DNA of 9,241 nt from Candidatus Latescibacterota bacterium (GCA_030746455.1 JASLMQ010000631.1:1-9241), one strand, 5' to 3'. Shown: positions 1 through 7,956, counted from the stretch's first letter. Program-made: numbers and translations. The notes: generated from the sequence alone by a model not told the origin.

Positions 1-2279
1 TCACCCCGCAGCCACATCCCTCCAATCGACGCTTCACCTGCCGAGCTCGCTCCCGTATGTATGAGGATATCCGTCACTCCGCCGTAGGAAACGGAGACAC
101 AGACGTGGTCCTCATCCTCGGAGACGACATCCGCGGTCACGCGCTCAAGGAACGGGTCCTTGCCGTAGGGTTCGTGCACGGCAGCGAAGCAGCTCCGCAG
201 GGGATGCTCCCCTCGCCTGCGAGCGAGGAAGATCGGCATCCGGTACTGGTCCACCAACGCATCGTTCTCCCAGCAACGGCGCAGGGACGGCGCGTCGCCG
301 AGGAAGACCTCGGCATCGGATAGGGTGGGCAAATGGGCCCGTACCCCGACCCCGGCGTTCTCGATGCCGAACCCGACCCTCACGCCGTTCCGTGCCTCTG
401 CCCGCGAGACGTTCTGGAAGAACATGTAGCTCGAGTCGCGGCCTTCGGCCTCCCCCTCGTCCCGCTCGTGAGCGGGATACCGTACGGCTGCGCCGGGCAG
501 CATGTGGTCACCGAACGGCTCCAGGGACACGTCGGCCTCGCCAGAGCCGTCCGCATCGGCGTTGCCGTGAATCACCCAGTCGTGCTGTGTGCCGCCCTCC
601 ACCCGGAACAGGTCTACCACGTAGGCATCGCCCTCCCGGGCAGGAATCAGTGCGACGGTTCTGCGGTACTCCTTGGCCACACCGGGGTACACCCGCTCCG
701 CACTGGCCTCCACCCACTGAACGGTGCCCACGGCCGTCTCGAATGCCAGCAGCCTACCTTCGGTGGGATCCTGATCCCTCTCGACATACTGCCCCCGCTC
801 GTCGATCAGGACGGTGTTGTGGGCCAGCGTGCTCGTCGTCCACTTCCGGTAGCGTGTGTGGGTGTAGCCCAAATCCGACAGCAGCTCGTGCCCCTTCGCG
901 AACAGGGTCAGATTCAGGTTGTCAGCATGGGCGTGTCCGTGGGCCCCCGAGAAGTGGAGGTGGGCCTGCACCTGGTTCTCACCCTCGCCGCAGCCCAGCC
1001 ACGCGTGACCCACCCCCGTGAACAGGGCAGGAGCCGACCGCTCGGGGACCGCGAGATCCTGGAAGTCGCCGCGGCAATCGTGAACCGTGATGCGGCGTCC
1101 GTCGGGATAGCGGCAGATCTCGAGGATCTGCCTCGCCTTGCCGATGACGGCGATCTCCTTCTCGACATCCAGATCGTCGAATCGCGTGCCGTCCACAGGA
1201 TCCGCGTACCCCGGCGGATCGGAGTGGCCCCGCAGAACGTCGAGCGTTGTCTGCATCCCGCCCATCGTCATCCGGTGATACCCCACGCTGCCCTCACACC
1301 AGAACCCGTCGGCATAGAAGCGGCGCTCGAAAAGCCCCTTGCTCCGGCGAACGGCCTCGTGGACCAGGGACGGATCCCCAATCACGCGCCCGATCACGGC
1401 ATATCCATGGTAGATGCGCGGACTGGCGTTCCCGTACTGCGGGCCATGGAACCCGTCCTGCCGGATCGCTCCCCGGAAAAGATCCTCTTCGATCCGCGAC
1501 TTCACGTCGACCCCCGTCTCCTCGGCTAGACGCTCGAGCTCCCCGCTGGTGTGGACCGAGTCGTAAGCGTACACAAGGTTGGTCGGGATCTCGTCGGCTC
1601 GCCATCGTCCCCATTTACCCCCGTGGTTGGGATACGGAGGCTCCAGGAAGAACCCTTTCTGTTGGAAGGCTCGATCGTTGCTTACCAGGAATCCTGGATA
1701 GTAGCGCGCGAATGCATCCAGGATCAGCACGGCCCTCCGGGCGTACGCCCGTTCTCCCGTCATCTGATAGAGTGCGCCCAGGTCCTGGCAGCGTCCCGAA
1801 AGGGTGACCCGGGCCTCCCTCCATCCCTTGGCGCTGAACAGATAGCGGTACCCCGTCTCTTCCTCCCAGTAGGGATACACCACCTCGTCCCCCAGAGGAT
1901 TCCGCACGCGCATAGTCCCATCTTCTGGATAGGTCTCGTTGGGAAGGCGTACGCCACAGTACCGGCACTGTACGCGATCCGGATCCTCGATCGACCAAGA
2001 CAACTGGCCCTCCTGCGTCCCCTCGTCGCAGTTGGGACACCCCATGAACCGGAAACCCGTGCGGTCGGGAACCAGATCGACCATTCTGTCCTCGGACAGC
2101 GCCATCAGCGGTGCCACGGCCCCCTCGAGCCGTGTGATGCGGTCCGCCGAAGCCTCGACAGGATATACGGGGTGGTCGACATCATTGCACCACCCTCTGC
2201 GCACCAGGGCCAGGACCATCAACACGGCACAAAAGGATGCCGGCAACAACAACGTCCCTGGATGACTGATCAGATCCAT
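1..2279 (-). CDS. Heparinase II/III-type polysaccharide lyase (3' end beyond window)
   Basis: The reading frame stays open from the ATG at 2279 to the window edge, giving 759 complete codons and no stop, so the C-terminus is missing. A predicted alpha/alpha-toroid occupies roughly residues 110-420. It contains the W-C-E-G-S-V-G-Y-H stretch (327-335) with the candidate catalytic Tyr334. The beta-sandwich heparinase II/III domain follows, with the family hallmark H-G-H-A-H-A-D-N (447-454) and H-N-T-V (487-490). Near the N-terminus two CxxC pairs (Cys81/84 and Cys105/108) look like a zinc ribbon. Lyases of this fold cleave uronic-acid-containing polysaccharides by beta-elimination; the substrate here is unknown. 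A hydrophobic stretch at residues 9-26 could be a signal or anchor, but it has no positive charge before it and Arg-Arg after it. A good ribosome binding site supports the start. The gene lies 21 bp after the oxidoreductase stop, so it is probably the distal operon gene. Family call is firm; export is uncertain. Confidence 0.93.
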   Translation of the reverse strand, partial: MDLISHPGTLLLPASFCAVLMVLALVRRGWCNDVDHPVYPVEASADRITRLEGAVAPLMALSEDRMVDLVPDRTGFRFMGCPNCDEGTQEGQLSWSIEDPDRVQCRYCGVRLPNETYPEDGTMRVRNPLGDEVVYPYWEEETGYRYLFSAKGWREARVTLSGRCQDLGALYQMTGERAYARRAVLILDAFARYYPGFLVSNDRAFQQKGFFLEPPYPNHGGKWGRWRADEIPTNLVYAYDSVHTSGELERLAEETGVDVKSRIEEDLFRGAIRQDGFHGPQYGNASPRIYHGYAVIGRVIGDPSLVHEAVRRSKGLFERRFYADGFWCEGSVGYHRMTMGGMQTTLDVLRGHSDPPGYADPVDGTRFDDLDVEKEIAVIGKARQILEICRYPDGRRITVHDCRGDFQDLAVPERSAPALFTGVGHAWLGCGEGENQVQAHLHFSGAHGHAHADNLNLTLFAKGHELLSDLGYTHTRYRKWTTSTLAHNTVLIDERGQYVERDQDPTEGRLLAFETAVGTVQWVEASAERVYPGVAKEYRRTVALIPAREGDAYVVDLFRVEGGTQHDWVIHGNADADGSGEADVSLEPFGDHMLPGAAVRYPAHERDEGEAEGRDSSYMFFQNVSRAEARNGVRVGFGIENAGVGVRAHLPTLSDAEVFLGDAPSLRRCWENDALVDQYRMPIFLARRRGEHPLRSCFAAVHEPYGKDPFLERVTADVVSEDEDHVCVSVSYGGVTDILIHTGASSAGEASIGGMWLRG

Positions 2280-2284
2280 AGTTT

Positions 2285-2293
2285 CTTCCTCTC
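2285..2293 (-). promoter_or_regulatory. Ribosome binding site of the heparinase gene
   Basis: The minus strand reads GAGAGGAAG, five bases before the ATG at 2279. It sits in the short gap after the oxidoreductase stop. It supports the 2279 start over internal ATG or GTG codons inside the hydrophobic N-terminal segment, none of which has a comparable upstream motif. Confidence 0.7.
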
Positions 2294-2300
2294 GCTGATA

Positions 2301-3320
2301 TCAGTACACGGGAACCGGCAGGGCCTTGCCCGTGTTCATCGCCTCGGCCGCGATCAGGGCGGCCACGGTCGAGTTCGCCCCGTCGAACAGGCTGCAGCGC
2401 GGCGTCCCGTCCTCGAGGATCGAGTCCAACCAGTCCTCGATTTCGGGTTCATAGGGATGGCCGGACGTCTCGGGCACCTCGATGGTCCGGAAGGACGGAT
2501 GCACGTCCTCCTCATCGCCTGCAATCGCGACCTGATCCCGCTCCACGCTCCCCTTCGTGCCGTAGAGCCTCAGGTTGCACGCCACGGGTCTCTCTGTTCG
2601 AGGGCCATAGAGCGCGGCCACCTTGGCAGCTGCACCGTTGTCGAACCTGAAGAGCGCCACCTGGCAGTCATCGTTCCGCATCTCGGGGAAGGCCACGTGG
2701 TTGGCGTAGCCGCTTGCCTCCACGACCTGCGCACCCGAGAACCACCTCAACAGGTCTAGCTGGTGGCTGCCTCCACCCACGATCGGCCTCTCCTGCTCCA
2801 GGTACCAGTTTACACCGGTGTGGGTGTCCACCTGGTTCGCCTGATAGAGCAGGTTGTGGATGTAGTCGGCTTCCATGTAGTAGATGCTGCCCAAAAGGCC
2901 CGGGCTGCACATCTCGTGGACGGCCTCGAAGAGAGGGTTGAATCGAAGGATGTAGCCCACGGCCTGCTTCAGCGATGGATCGGCGCTCCTGGCCGCCGCC
3001 ACCATCGTCTCGATCTGCTCCACACTGTTGGCCAGGGGCTTCTCGACCAGGACGTGCTTGCCGCCCGCAACCGCGGCCACGAAGGGCTCGACGTGGTAGG
3101 GGTCTCCTGTATTCACGCTCACCGCGTCGATGTCGGCCTCGACGCAGAGCGCTTCCGCCGAGCCATAGGTCCGCTCGATTCCGAACCGCCGGGAGGCCTC
3201 CGCCAGGCGTTCGGGATTCGTATCACACAGCGCAGTGACCTCGGACTTGCCCACACGCCGGTGTGCCTCGATATGCGCCAGGCCGTTGTGTCCCAGCCCG
3301 ACAAATCCCACCCGGACCAT
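2301..3320 (-). CDS. Gfo/Idh/MocA family oxidoreductase (canonical type)
   Basis: This 339-residue protein has the usual length for the family. The N-terminal Rossmann fold opens with V-G-F-V-G-L-G-H-N-G (residues 4-13), a good GxGxxG dinucleotide-binding loop. The family signature E-K-P is at 93-95, where the lysine normally takes part in catalysis. The C-terminal alpha/beta domain carries G-G-G-S-H-Q-L-D (182-189), matching the position of the catalytic histidine motif (His186, Asp189). Relatives oxidise or reduce sugars, inositols and sugar derivatives with NAD(P) in the cytoplasm; the substrate is not predictable here. It lies 23 bp after the M19-like gene and 21 bp before the lyase gene, so co-transcription is likely. 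The start is backed by GAGAGG at 3332-3327, six bases before the ATG. No signal peptide is seen. Confidence 0.93.
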   Translation of the reverse strand: MVRVGFVGLGHNGLAHIEAHRRVGKSEVTALCDTNPERLAEASRRFGIERTYGSAEALCVEADIDAVSVNTGDPYHVEPFVAAVAGGKHVLVEKPLANSVEQIETMVAAARSADPSLKQAVGYILRFNPLFEAVHEMCSPGLLGSIYYMEADYIHNLLYQANQVDTHTGVNWYLEQERPIVGGGSHQLDLLRWFSGAQVVEASGYANHVAFPEMRNDDCQVALFRFDNGAAAKVAALYGPRTERPVACNLRLYGTKGSVERDQVAIAGDEEDVHPSFRTIEVPETSGHPYEPEIEDWLDSILEDGTPRCSLFDGANSTVAALIAAEAMNTGKALPVPVY

Positions 3321-3343
3321 CGTGCACCTCTCACGTATTCGTG

Positions 3344-4561
3344 TCAGACATTGTCAAGAACGGCCCGCGCCACACGGAGCATGTTCCCGCCCAGGATCTT
3401 CCGGATGTCTTCATCGGAGTATCCCCGCTGCACCAGGCCCACTGTGAACATCGGCCAGTTCGTCCACGCCACGCTCTTCACCATGTGGGGTTGACGCCAC
3501 TTGTCGTCGAAGGCATCTGGCGGCCAGAAGTAGCCGAATCGGGGCCTGCCCCTCCTCGTGCTGGATACCTTCCTTCGCTGTTCCTCGACGAACCGCGATC
3601 CGTAGGCGGTGTCGGTCCCGATCGTCACGTGATCGGTCCCGTAGGTCTTGGCCACGTAGTCGATATGGTCCAGAAGCGCGTTGATGTCACCCGTGCCGCC
3701 CAGGAAGGCGGGGATGCAGCAGATGCCGATGTATCCGCCTGTATCCACAATCGCCCGAATCACCTCGTCGGGCTTGCAGCGGATGTGCTCGTTAACCGTA
3801 CACGCCCCCGAGTGGCTGGCCACCATTGGACGCTCCGATGCCTGAGCCGCCTCCAGGCTGGTCTGCCATCCCGAGTGGGCCACGTCTACAATCACACCCA
3901 CGCGATTCATCTCAGCAAGGGCCGACCTGCCGAAGTCGCTCAGGCCCGCATTGGCCGGCTCCGCACAGCCGTCGCCCAGCATGTTGCGTCGGTTGTAGGT
4001 CACGTGCATCATCCGCATGCCCAGCTGGAAGAAGATCCGGATGAACCCCAGCTCCGCCTCCAGCGTGATCCAATCCTGCGCGAGCGGCACCCCGTTGCCG
4101 CTCATGTAGAAGCAGTGCTTGCCCTGCTCCTTGGCGGAGACGATATCGTCGGGGAGCGTGGCCCGAACCATGAAGTCACGCATCATGTCCGCCACGTACG
4201 TGAAGCGTGCCAGCCGTTTCATCAGACGCTCCGGTGCCTGGCACTCCTCCCCGGCGTTCTGGAAGATGCACGTCATCCCCGCGGCCTCCCAGGCCTCCTG
4301 GAACTCCCGCCGCTCGTCCGGGTCCGTCACACACCGGGTCATGCCCATCTCTTCATTCAGATCCTTGAGCTCGGCCTCGGAAGCACCGTCCTCGATCGCC
4401 TGCCACACCGCGTCGCCGTCCACGGCCGCCCTCGGCGCGAAACCGTAGGTGTCGCACACGATGGCGTCCTTGTGAAGCTCCAGACCGTGCTCTAGGTCCT
4501 TCTCGCTGGGCTTCAGCTGCTCGAGCGCCACATCGCGCGCCTCCTGGATCTTCTCGTTCAT
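3344..4561 (-). CDS. Divergent M19 (membrane/renal dipeptidase-like) protein
   Basis: This 405-residue protein follows the peptidase M19 TIM-barrel pattern: G-L-x-D-F-G-R (206-212), E-M-N-R-x-G (217-222), V-D-V-A-H-S (225-230, His229), A-S-H-S (248-251, His250), I-G-T-D (314-317, Asp317) and the C-terminal G-G-N-M-L-R-V (391-397). Classical members hydrolyse dipeptides with two zinc ions. The N-terminal HxD zinc motif aligns with D-T-Y-G-F (37-41), the bridging Glu region reads F-Y-M-S-G-N-G (151-157), and the substrate-site His aligns with Tyr189. Several active-site residues therefore appear replaced. The reading frame extends upstream to 4714, but that extension crosses a palindrome and lacks family similarity. 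The ATG at 4561 has a good ribosome binding site. It lies between amidohydrolase and oxidoreductase genes, so a role in glycan-derived substrates is as plausible as peptide hydrolysis. No signal peptide is seen despite the family name. Confidence 0.88.
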   Translation of the reverse strand: MNEKIQEARDVALEQLKPSEKDLEHGLELHKDAIVCDTYGFAPRAAVDGDAVWQAIEDGASEAELKDLNEEMGMTRCVTDPDERREFQEAWEAAGMTCIFQNAGEECQAPERLMKRLARFTYVADMMRDFMVRATLPDDIVSAKEQGKHCFYMSGNGVPLAQDWITLEAELGFIRIFFQLGMRMMHVTYNRRNMLGDGCAEPANAGLSDFGRSALAEMNRVGVIVDVAHSGWQTSLEAAQASERPMVASHSGACTVNEHIRCKPDEVIRAIVDTGGYIGICCIPAFLGGTGDINALLDHIDYVAKTYGTDHVTIGTDTAYGSRFVEEQRRKVSSTRRGRPRFGYFWPPDAFDDKWRQPHMVKSVAWTNWPMFTVGLVQRGYSDEDIRKILGGNMLRVARAVLDNV

Positions 4562-4567
4562 GGTTGG

Positions 4568-4576
4568 CCCCTTCTC
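4568..4576 (-). promoter_or_regulatory. Ribosome binding site fixing the M19-like start
   Basis: The minus strand reads GAGAAGGGG, six bases before the ATG at 4561. This decides against the longer frame beginning at 4714, whose extra 51 codons run through the inverted repeat and have a low-complexity, arginine-rich composition. Confidence 0.65.
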
Positions 4577-4621
4577 GATGGCCGATGGTAGGTTAGAGCA
4601 TCGCCCCGCGAAATGCCCTCT

Positions 4622-4663
4622 CCCCCTTTGCGCGCGGCTGCCTTCTGCCGCGCGCAAAGGGGG
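4622..4663. repeat. Perfect 17-bp inverted repeat (REP-like palindrome)
   Basis: The arms at 4622-4638 and 4647-4663 are perfect reverse complements (17 bp each) around an 8-base loop. The plus-strand arm begins with five C, then TTTGCGCGCGGC. Just to the right, six G, then ACTAA, then six G (4659-4676) add a second G tract. In RNA from the minus strand this would be a very stable hairpin between two operon genes. No U tract follows, so it is not a canonical intrinsic terminator. It could be a dispersed palindromic element or an mRNA processing or stabilising hairpin; the sequence alone cannot tell. Confidence 0.85.
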
Positions 4664-4726
4664 GACTAAGGGGGGATCCGCGGCACAGTCGGGTACCATC
4701 AAGCCGCGTCCCATTGAAGCTGCGAC

Positions 4727-5581
4727 TCATTCCTCTTTCAAAAGTTTCAACGCATTCTTGTGAGTTAGCTTCTCGAACACATCGGTAGGCAGGTCCAGAC
4801 TCAGCAACAGATCCATCAGCCGGGTGTGGAACTGATCCCGAGCGAACAACAGCTTGTCCTGATGCTCGATGAGGAACTGCCGGCTGAACCCCAGGTCCCG
4901 TTCCAGAGAAGGAACGCCGTTGCCCGACAGGTCGGCGTACAGGTTGGGGTATCGGCTCAGCATCTCCGGTACCCGTCCCCCTGGCAGGACCGGTCCCTTC
5001 GGGGAGGGAATCTTGTCGGCGAGATCGTCGCCCGATATGTGCGCCCAGAAACCCTTGGCATGGCCGATGAACACGGTGTCCGGACAAGCGACGATGGCCC
5101 GCTCGAGTGCGTCGATGCTCCCGCCGTACCACATGGTGGACCACGCGGCGGGGTCCTTCCGATCGATCGGGTACTCCAGGTGGATCGTGACCGGCAGGCC
5201 CGCCTCACCGCAGTAGCGGTACATCCGAATGGCGTCCGGGTCATCCGCCAGCTGGCGCACCTTCAGTTCCCCGGCGATACGGATCCCGTGGATCTCGACG
5301 GCCGCCTTCAGGCGATCGATCGCATCGGGCCGCTTGGGATCAGGCGCGTAGCCCAGCACGAACCGGTCGGGCGCCTCTCGGGCCACGGACAGCACATCCC
5401 GCAGCGAGATGATCTCTCCCGTTAGGGGCATGTGGTCATTGAGCTTCGGGCTGGAGTCGACGGCGCGGCACTCCCAGGTGAGCAGCCACATCGTGTCGAT
5501 GCCCTGCTCGTCCATGTTCGCCAGGATCTTCCGCCCGTCGTGCCCCCACCAGTTCGGATGGTTGTGCGCGTCTATCAGCAT
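4727..5581 (-). CDS. Amidohydrolase family protein (amidohydrolase-2, TIM-barrel metal hydrolase)
   Basis: This 284-residue protein begins with M-L-I-D-A-H-N-H, the HxH metal motif (His6, His8) typical of amidohydrolase-2 proteins. Further expected ligand positions are present: His134 in V-T-I-H-L-E, His174 in F-I-G-H-A-K and Asp249 in F-A-R-D-Q-F. The C-terminus has the usual N-A-L-K-L-L helix (276-281). The length is typical. Relatives include decarboxylases and sugar-lactone hydrolases, which use a single metal in the cytoplasm. Next to two Gfo/Idh/MocA oxidoreductases, a lactonase step is an attractive but unproven guess. The ribosome binding site is weak (GAGG at 5595-5592, ten bases upstream), but the HxH motif starting at residue 6 makes the ATG at 5581 the natural start. 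It lies 84 bp after the PHP-domain gene. Confidence 0.9.
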   Translation of the reverse strand: MLIDAHNHPNWWGHDGRKILANMDEQGIDTMWLLTWECRAVDSSPKLNDHMPLTGEIISLRDVLSVAREAPDRFVLGYAPDPKRPDAIDRLKAAVEIHGIRIAGELKVRQLADDPDAIRMYRYCGEAGLPVTIHLEYPIDRKDPAAWSTMWYGGSIDALERAIVACPDTVFIGHAKGFWAHISGDDLADKIPSPKGPVLPGGRVPEMLSRYPNLYADLSGNGVPSLERDLGFSRQFLIEHQDKLLFARDQFHTRLMDLLLSLDLPTDVFEKLTHKNALKLLKEE

Positions 5582-5665
5582 AGCAGTGGTGCCTCGGGAC
5601 GCGTTACACGTTCCGCGGCCTGTCGGCTTCGTCCCGGCTCGGTGGCCGGCCGCGGTGGTCTGTGG

Positions 5666-7951
5666 TCAGTCGTCCGTCGTCAGATTCACCCAGATCGGGC
5701 TGGTCCATGCATGTGGACCCCGTGCAACCGCCAGGTTGGTCGGGCTGTGGCACCAGGGCCGTGACTCCTCCACCGCGAGATAGTAGAAGTGCTGGCCCGG
5801 CCTGCAATCCGTGTCCTCATAGGTACCCGATCCCTCCCGGTCCCTCACGTGCCACTTTCGGATAGCGATCCCGTCCCTCACCAACTGGACGGTCGCCGGC
5901 GGCGCGGTGAGCTGGACCTCCCAGTGGATCTCTGGGGAGCCGGTAACGGTCGCCTCTTCTCCGATGAAGGCCCCGTTGATCCACAGGGCCGCCGACAGGC
6001 GACATCCGTCGGTGGCGAAGCACCGGTGCTTCTTAAGCGCGTCGAACAACGCGTCCCGGGTAAGCTCCTTCGCGTAGATCCCCGTCAGTCCGCCGCCCAT
6101 GCCCGGGTTCCTTCGGTGGTTGTCGCTGCCCCCGATGAACCCGAGGCGCCGTCCCGAAACCAGCAGATCGTGAATCTTGCGAAGGTACTCCGGGTCCAGC
6201 ATATGCACGCGCCACCCTGAGCAGACCTCGGCGTTCGTCTCGGACGGCGAATCGGTCAATGTCCACCACTCGTGATGGGGATGGCTCAGGGCGTCGTGCT
6301 TTTCCACGTGAGCCATAAGGGCCCCCATCGGGTCGTCACCGGCCTCGGAGTGCCGAAGCAGGCCGAACCCTTCGTCACGCCCAACGAGAGTCCGGTGGTT
6401 GCCGTCCTTGGGCCGGTAGGTCCATTCGTATGCCGGAAACAGCACGAACCGGCCATCTTCGGAGAAGTGCTTCAGGTAGCTCAGGTAGGCTTCGTATTCC
6501 GAATCCGTCAGGCTCAGCTGGTACCAGTCGTTGTCCTGGAACACCACGCAGTCCAGTGCTGCCTTGTCCCGCGCGTACGCGATCAGCTCATCCACGTGGC
6601 CCTCTGCGTCGGCTGAGAAGCCGGTGTGGACGTGCATATCGGCCCAGTACAGTTGGTGCGCCCCGTCTCCGTCGTCCACCTCGATCGAGGGCCGCGGATC
6701 CGGCGGCGTCTCCCGGACCACAACCGTCTGCCAGTCCGCCCACTCCCCCTCTTCCTCGAGCGGTCCGGCCTCCTCGAGCTCGAACGCCGCAAGCCCCACA
6801 TCCTCGATCGATGTCTCGGGGTCCACCCGCCCAGCCACCCACAGCCGGCTGCCTTCGATGCCGCACAGGACATAGTGACGGGGTCCTCGTCCGACCTCCA
6901 GCACAGGCCCCGCGCCTCCGTTCCCCAGCTTCCTACCGCACAACACGCCCTCGGTGATGTGCGTGGGACCGCTGCTGAGCGCCTTCCGCTCCCAGATCAG
7001 CCACGCACCACCGGAGGGATCGGCGGTCACCATGGGGCGGCGCCTCCTGCCCAGATAGCCCCACACCCCGCCCTTGTCCAGGGAGAGCAGTCCCCACGCC
7101 AGCCGTCCGAGGTCGACCTCGCCCTCGGGGCCGAGAACCAGCGTCCAACCATCGGCATCCCGCCTCGCAACTCGCGCCGTTGGCCACTGGTCCACCACGC
7201 CGTCGGCCCGCACCACGTCCTGTGAGCACAGCCAGGCCACCCAGGGGACCCCATCGGTGTCCACGGCCATCGAGGGCACGAACTGCCACGCATCAGGTGT
7301 AGCAAGACCGCAGGACTCGGGAGGAGCACTCACTCGCTCCGGCTCACCGATCCGCCCATCTGCACCGATGAAGGCGGCCCAGACCGAGAACGTCAGCCCA
7401 TCGTAGGCATCCCAGCAGATCCAGCACCCGTCCTGGACGGGCGCGACCTCGGGACGATGCACCCATTGATCGCGGGGTAAGATCCGGACCGGCTCATCGT
7501 ACGTCTCGCCCGCCAGAGTCGACACCCAGATGGAGTAGGTCCGGGGCGCCTCCTCCTGGCACCACGTGGCCCACAGCCGGTCTTCCCCCGTGGCCGCATG
7601 CACCGACACGACGTTGTTGCGTGCACCAAGGGGGGTCGGTTCCTCCCAGCCCGATTCCGTGCGTCTCGAGCTCACAGGTCGGTCCCGCTCGCCGTCTCCC
7701 TCGATCCAGACCGCCACCGGCGTGTCGCCGATCCAGCCCACTGTTGGCGCGTGGCGCCGTCCGCCTTCGGGTGTCAGGGTCTCGAGATGCCCCAGCCCGC
7801 TCCTGTCGCAGAATCGCGCGTGGATCCGCTCTTCACCGGGCGTGTAGCCATGCCACACAGCCCATATCCCGCTCGTCCCGATCGCCGCACTCGGTGTAAA
7901 GGACTCCCCACCCGGGATCCCGCCGGAAAGCACGAAGTCGATCTGACCCAC
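5666..7951 (-). CDS. Beta-propeller plus PHP-domain (CehA/McbA-like) metallohydrolase
   Basis: This 761-residue protein has two parts. Residues 1-410 hold about seven repeats of a strand motif ending in W-x-x-W or similar, with D/G turns before it (near 30, 80, 127, 177, 237, 317 and 370). I read this as a beta-propeller. A PHP domain follows: D-M-H-V-H-T (438-443), Asp448, D-N-D (473-475), Glu509, His519, S-H-P-H-H (556-560) and G-G-S-D-N-H (608-613). This is an apparently complete metal-binding set of the CehA/McbA phosphoesterase-like type. Residues 650-761 look like a beta-sandwich. The start is GTG, with AAGGGGG five bases upstream (7963-7957). No clear signal peptide is present. PHP relatives hydrolyse phosphate esters and some carbamates; this substrate is unknown. 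It lies 49 bp after the first oxidoreductase gene. The PHP call is firm; the propeller rests on repeat pattern only. Confidence 0.88.
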   Translation of the reverse strand: MGQIDFVLSGGIPGGESFTPSAAIGTSGIWAVWHGYTPGEERIHARFCDRSGLGHLETLTPEGGRRHAPTVGWIGDTPVAVWIEGDGERDRPVSSRRTESGWEEPTPLGARNNVVSVHAATGEDRLWATWCQEEAPRTYSIWVSTLAGETYDEPVRILPRDQWVHRPEVAPVQDGCWICWDAYDGLTFSVWAAFIGADGRIGEPERVSAPPESCGLATPDAWQFVPSMAVDTDGVPWVAWLCSQDVVRADGVVDQWPTARVARRDADGWTLVLGPEGEVDLGRLAWGLLSLDKGGVWGYLGRRRRPMVTADPSGGAWLIWERKALSSGPTHITEGVLCGRKLGNGGAGPVLEVGRGPRHYVLCGIEGSRLWVAGRVDPETSIEDVGLAAFELEEAGPLEEEGEWADWQTVVVRETPPDPRPSIEVDDGDGAHQLYWADMHVHTGFSADAEGHVDELIAYARDKAALDCVVFQDNDWYQLSLTDSEYEAYLSYLKHFSEDGRFVLFPAYEWTYRPKDGNHRTLVGRDEGFGLLRHSEAGDDPMGALMAHVEKHDALSHPHHEWWTLTDSPSETNAEVCSGWRVHMLDPEYLRKIHDLLVSGRRLGFIGGSDNHRRNPGMGGGLTGIYAKELTRDALFDALKKHRCFATDGCRLSAALWINGAFIGEEATVTGSPEIHWEVQLTAPPATVQLVRDGIAIRKWHVRDREGSGTYEDTDCRPGQHFYYLAVEESRPWCHSPTNLAVARGPHAWTSPIWVNLTTDD

Positions 7952-7956
7952 CTCTG

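Larger units (their letters stand above)
4562..4726. other. Largest intergenic gap, between amidohydrolase and M19-like genes
   Basis: This 165-bp segment separates two co-directional genes and is the longest gap in the window. It holds the strong palindrome at 4622-4663, the G tracts on its right side, and the ribosome binding site of the downstream gene. I see no convincing -35/-10 promoter pair on the minus strand. Confidence 0.6.

Noticed and set aside
1..3. TGA-like triplet on the minus strand at the window edge as the lyase stop
   Set aside because: It is out of frame with the lyase; the frame reads through to the edge, so the gene is incomplete here.
333..1529. 398-codon open frame on the plus strand
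   Set aside because: It is antisense to the lyase gene, which carries clear family motifs over the same stretch. Long antisense frames are expected in GC-rich coding DNA, and its translation shows no recognisable motifs.
1551..2759. 402-codon open frame on the plus strand
   Set aside because: It runs antisense across the lyase start and into the oxidoreductase gene, crossing a real gene boundary, with no domain signal.
3263..4495. 410-codon open frame on the plus strand
   Set aside because: It is fully antisense to the M19-like gene; the His/Pro/Arg-rich translation is typical of a shadow frame.
4622..4663. Intrinsic terminator at the palindrome
   Set aside because: The stem is strong, but neither strand has a T tract after it, and the same gene set continues downstream in the same direction.
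4562..4714. N-terminal extension of the M19-like protein to 4714
   Set aside because: It runs through the palindrome, has no family-like sequence, and a good ribosome binding site sits before the ATG at 4561.
5655..5690. Short repeats of GTCAG and GTCGTCC-like words near the PHP gene stop
   Set aside because: The copies are short and imperfect, and partly within coding sequence; chance is a sufficient explanation.
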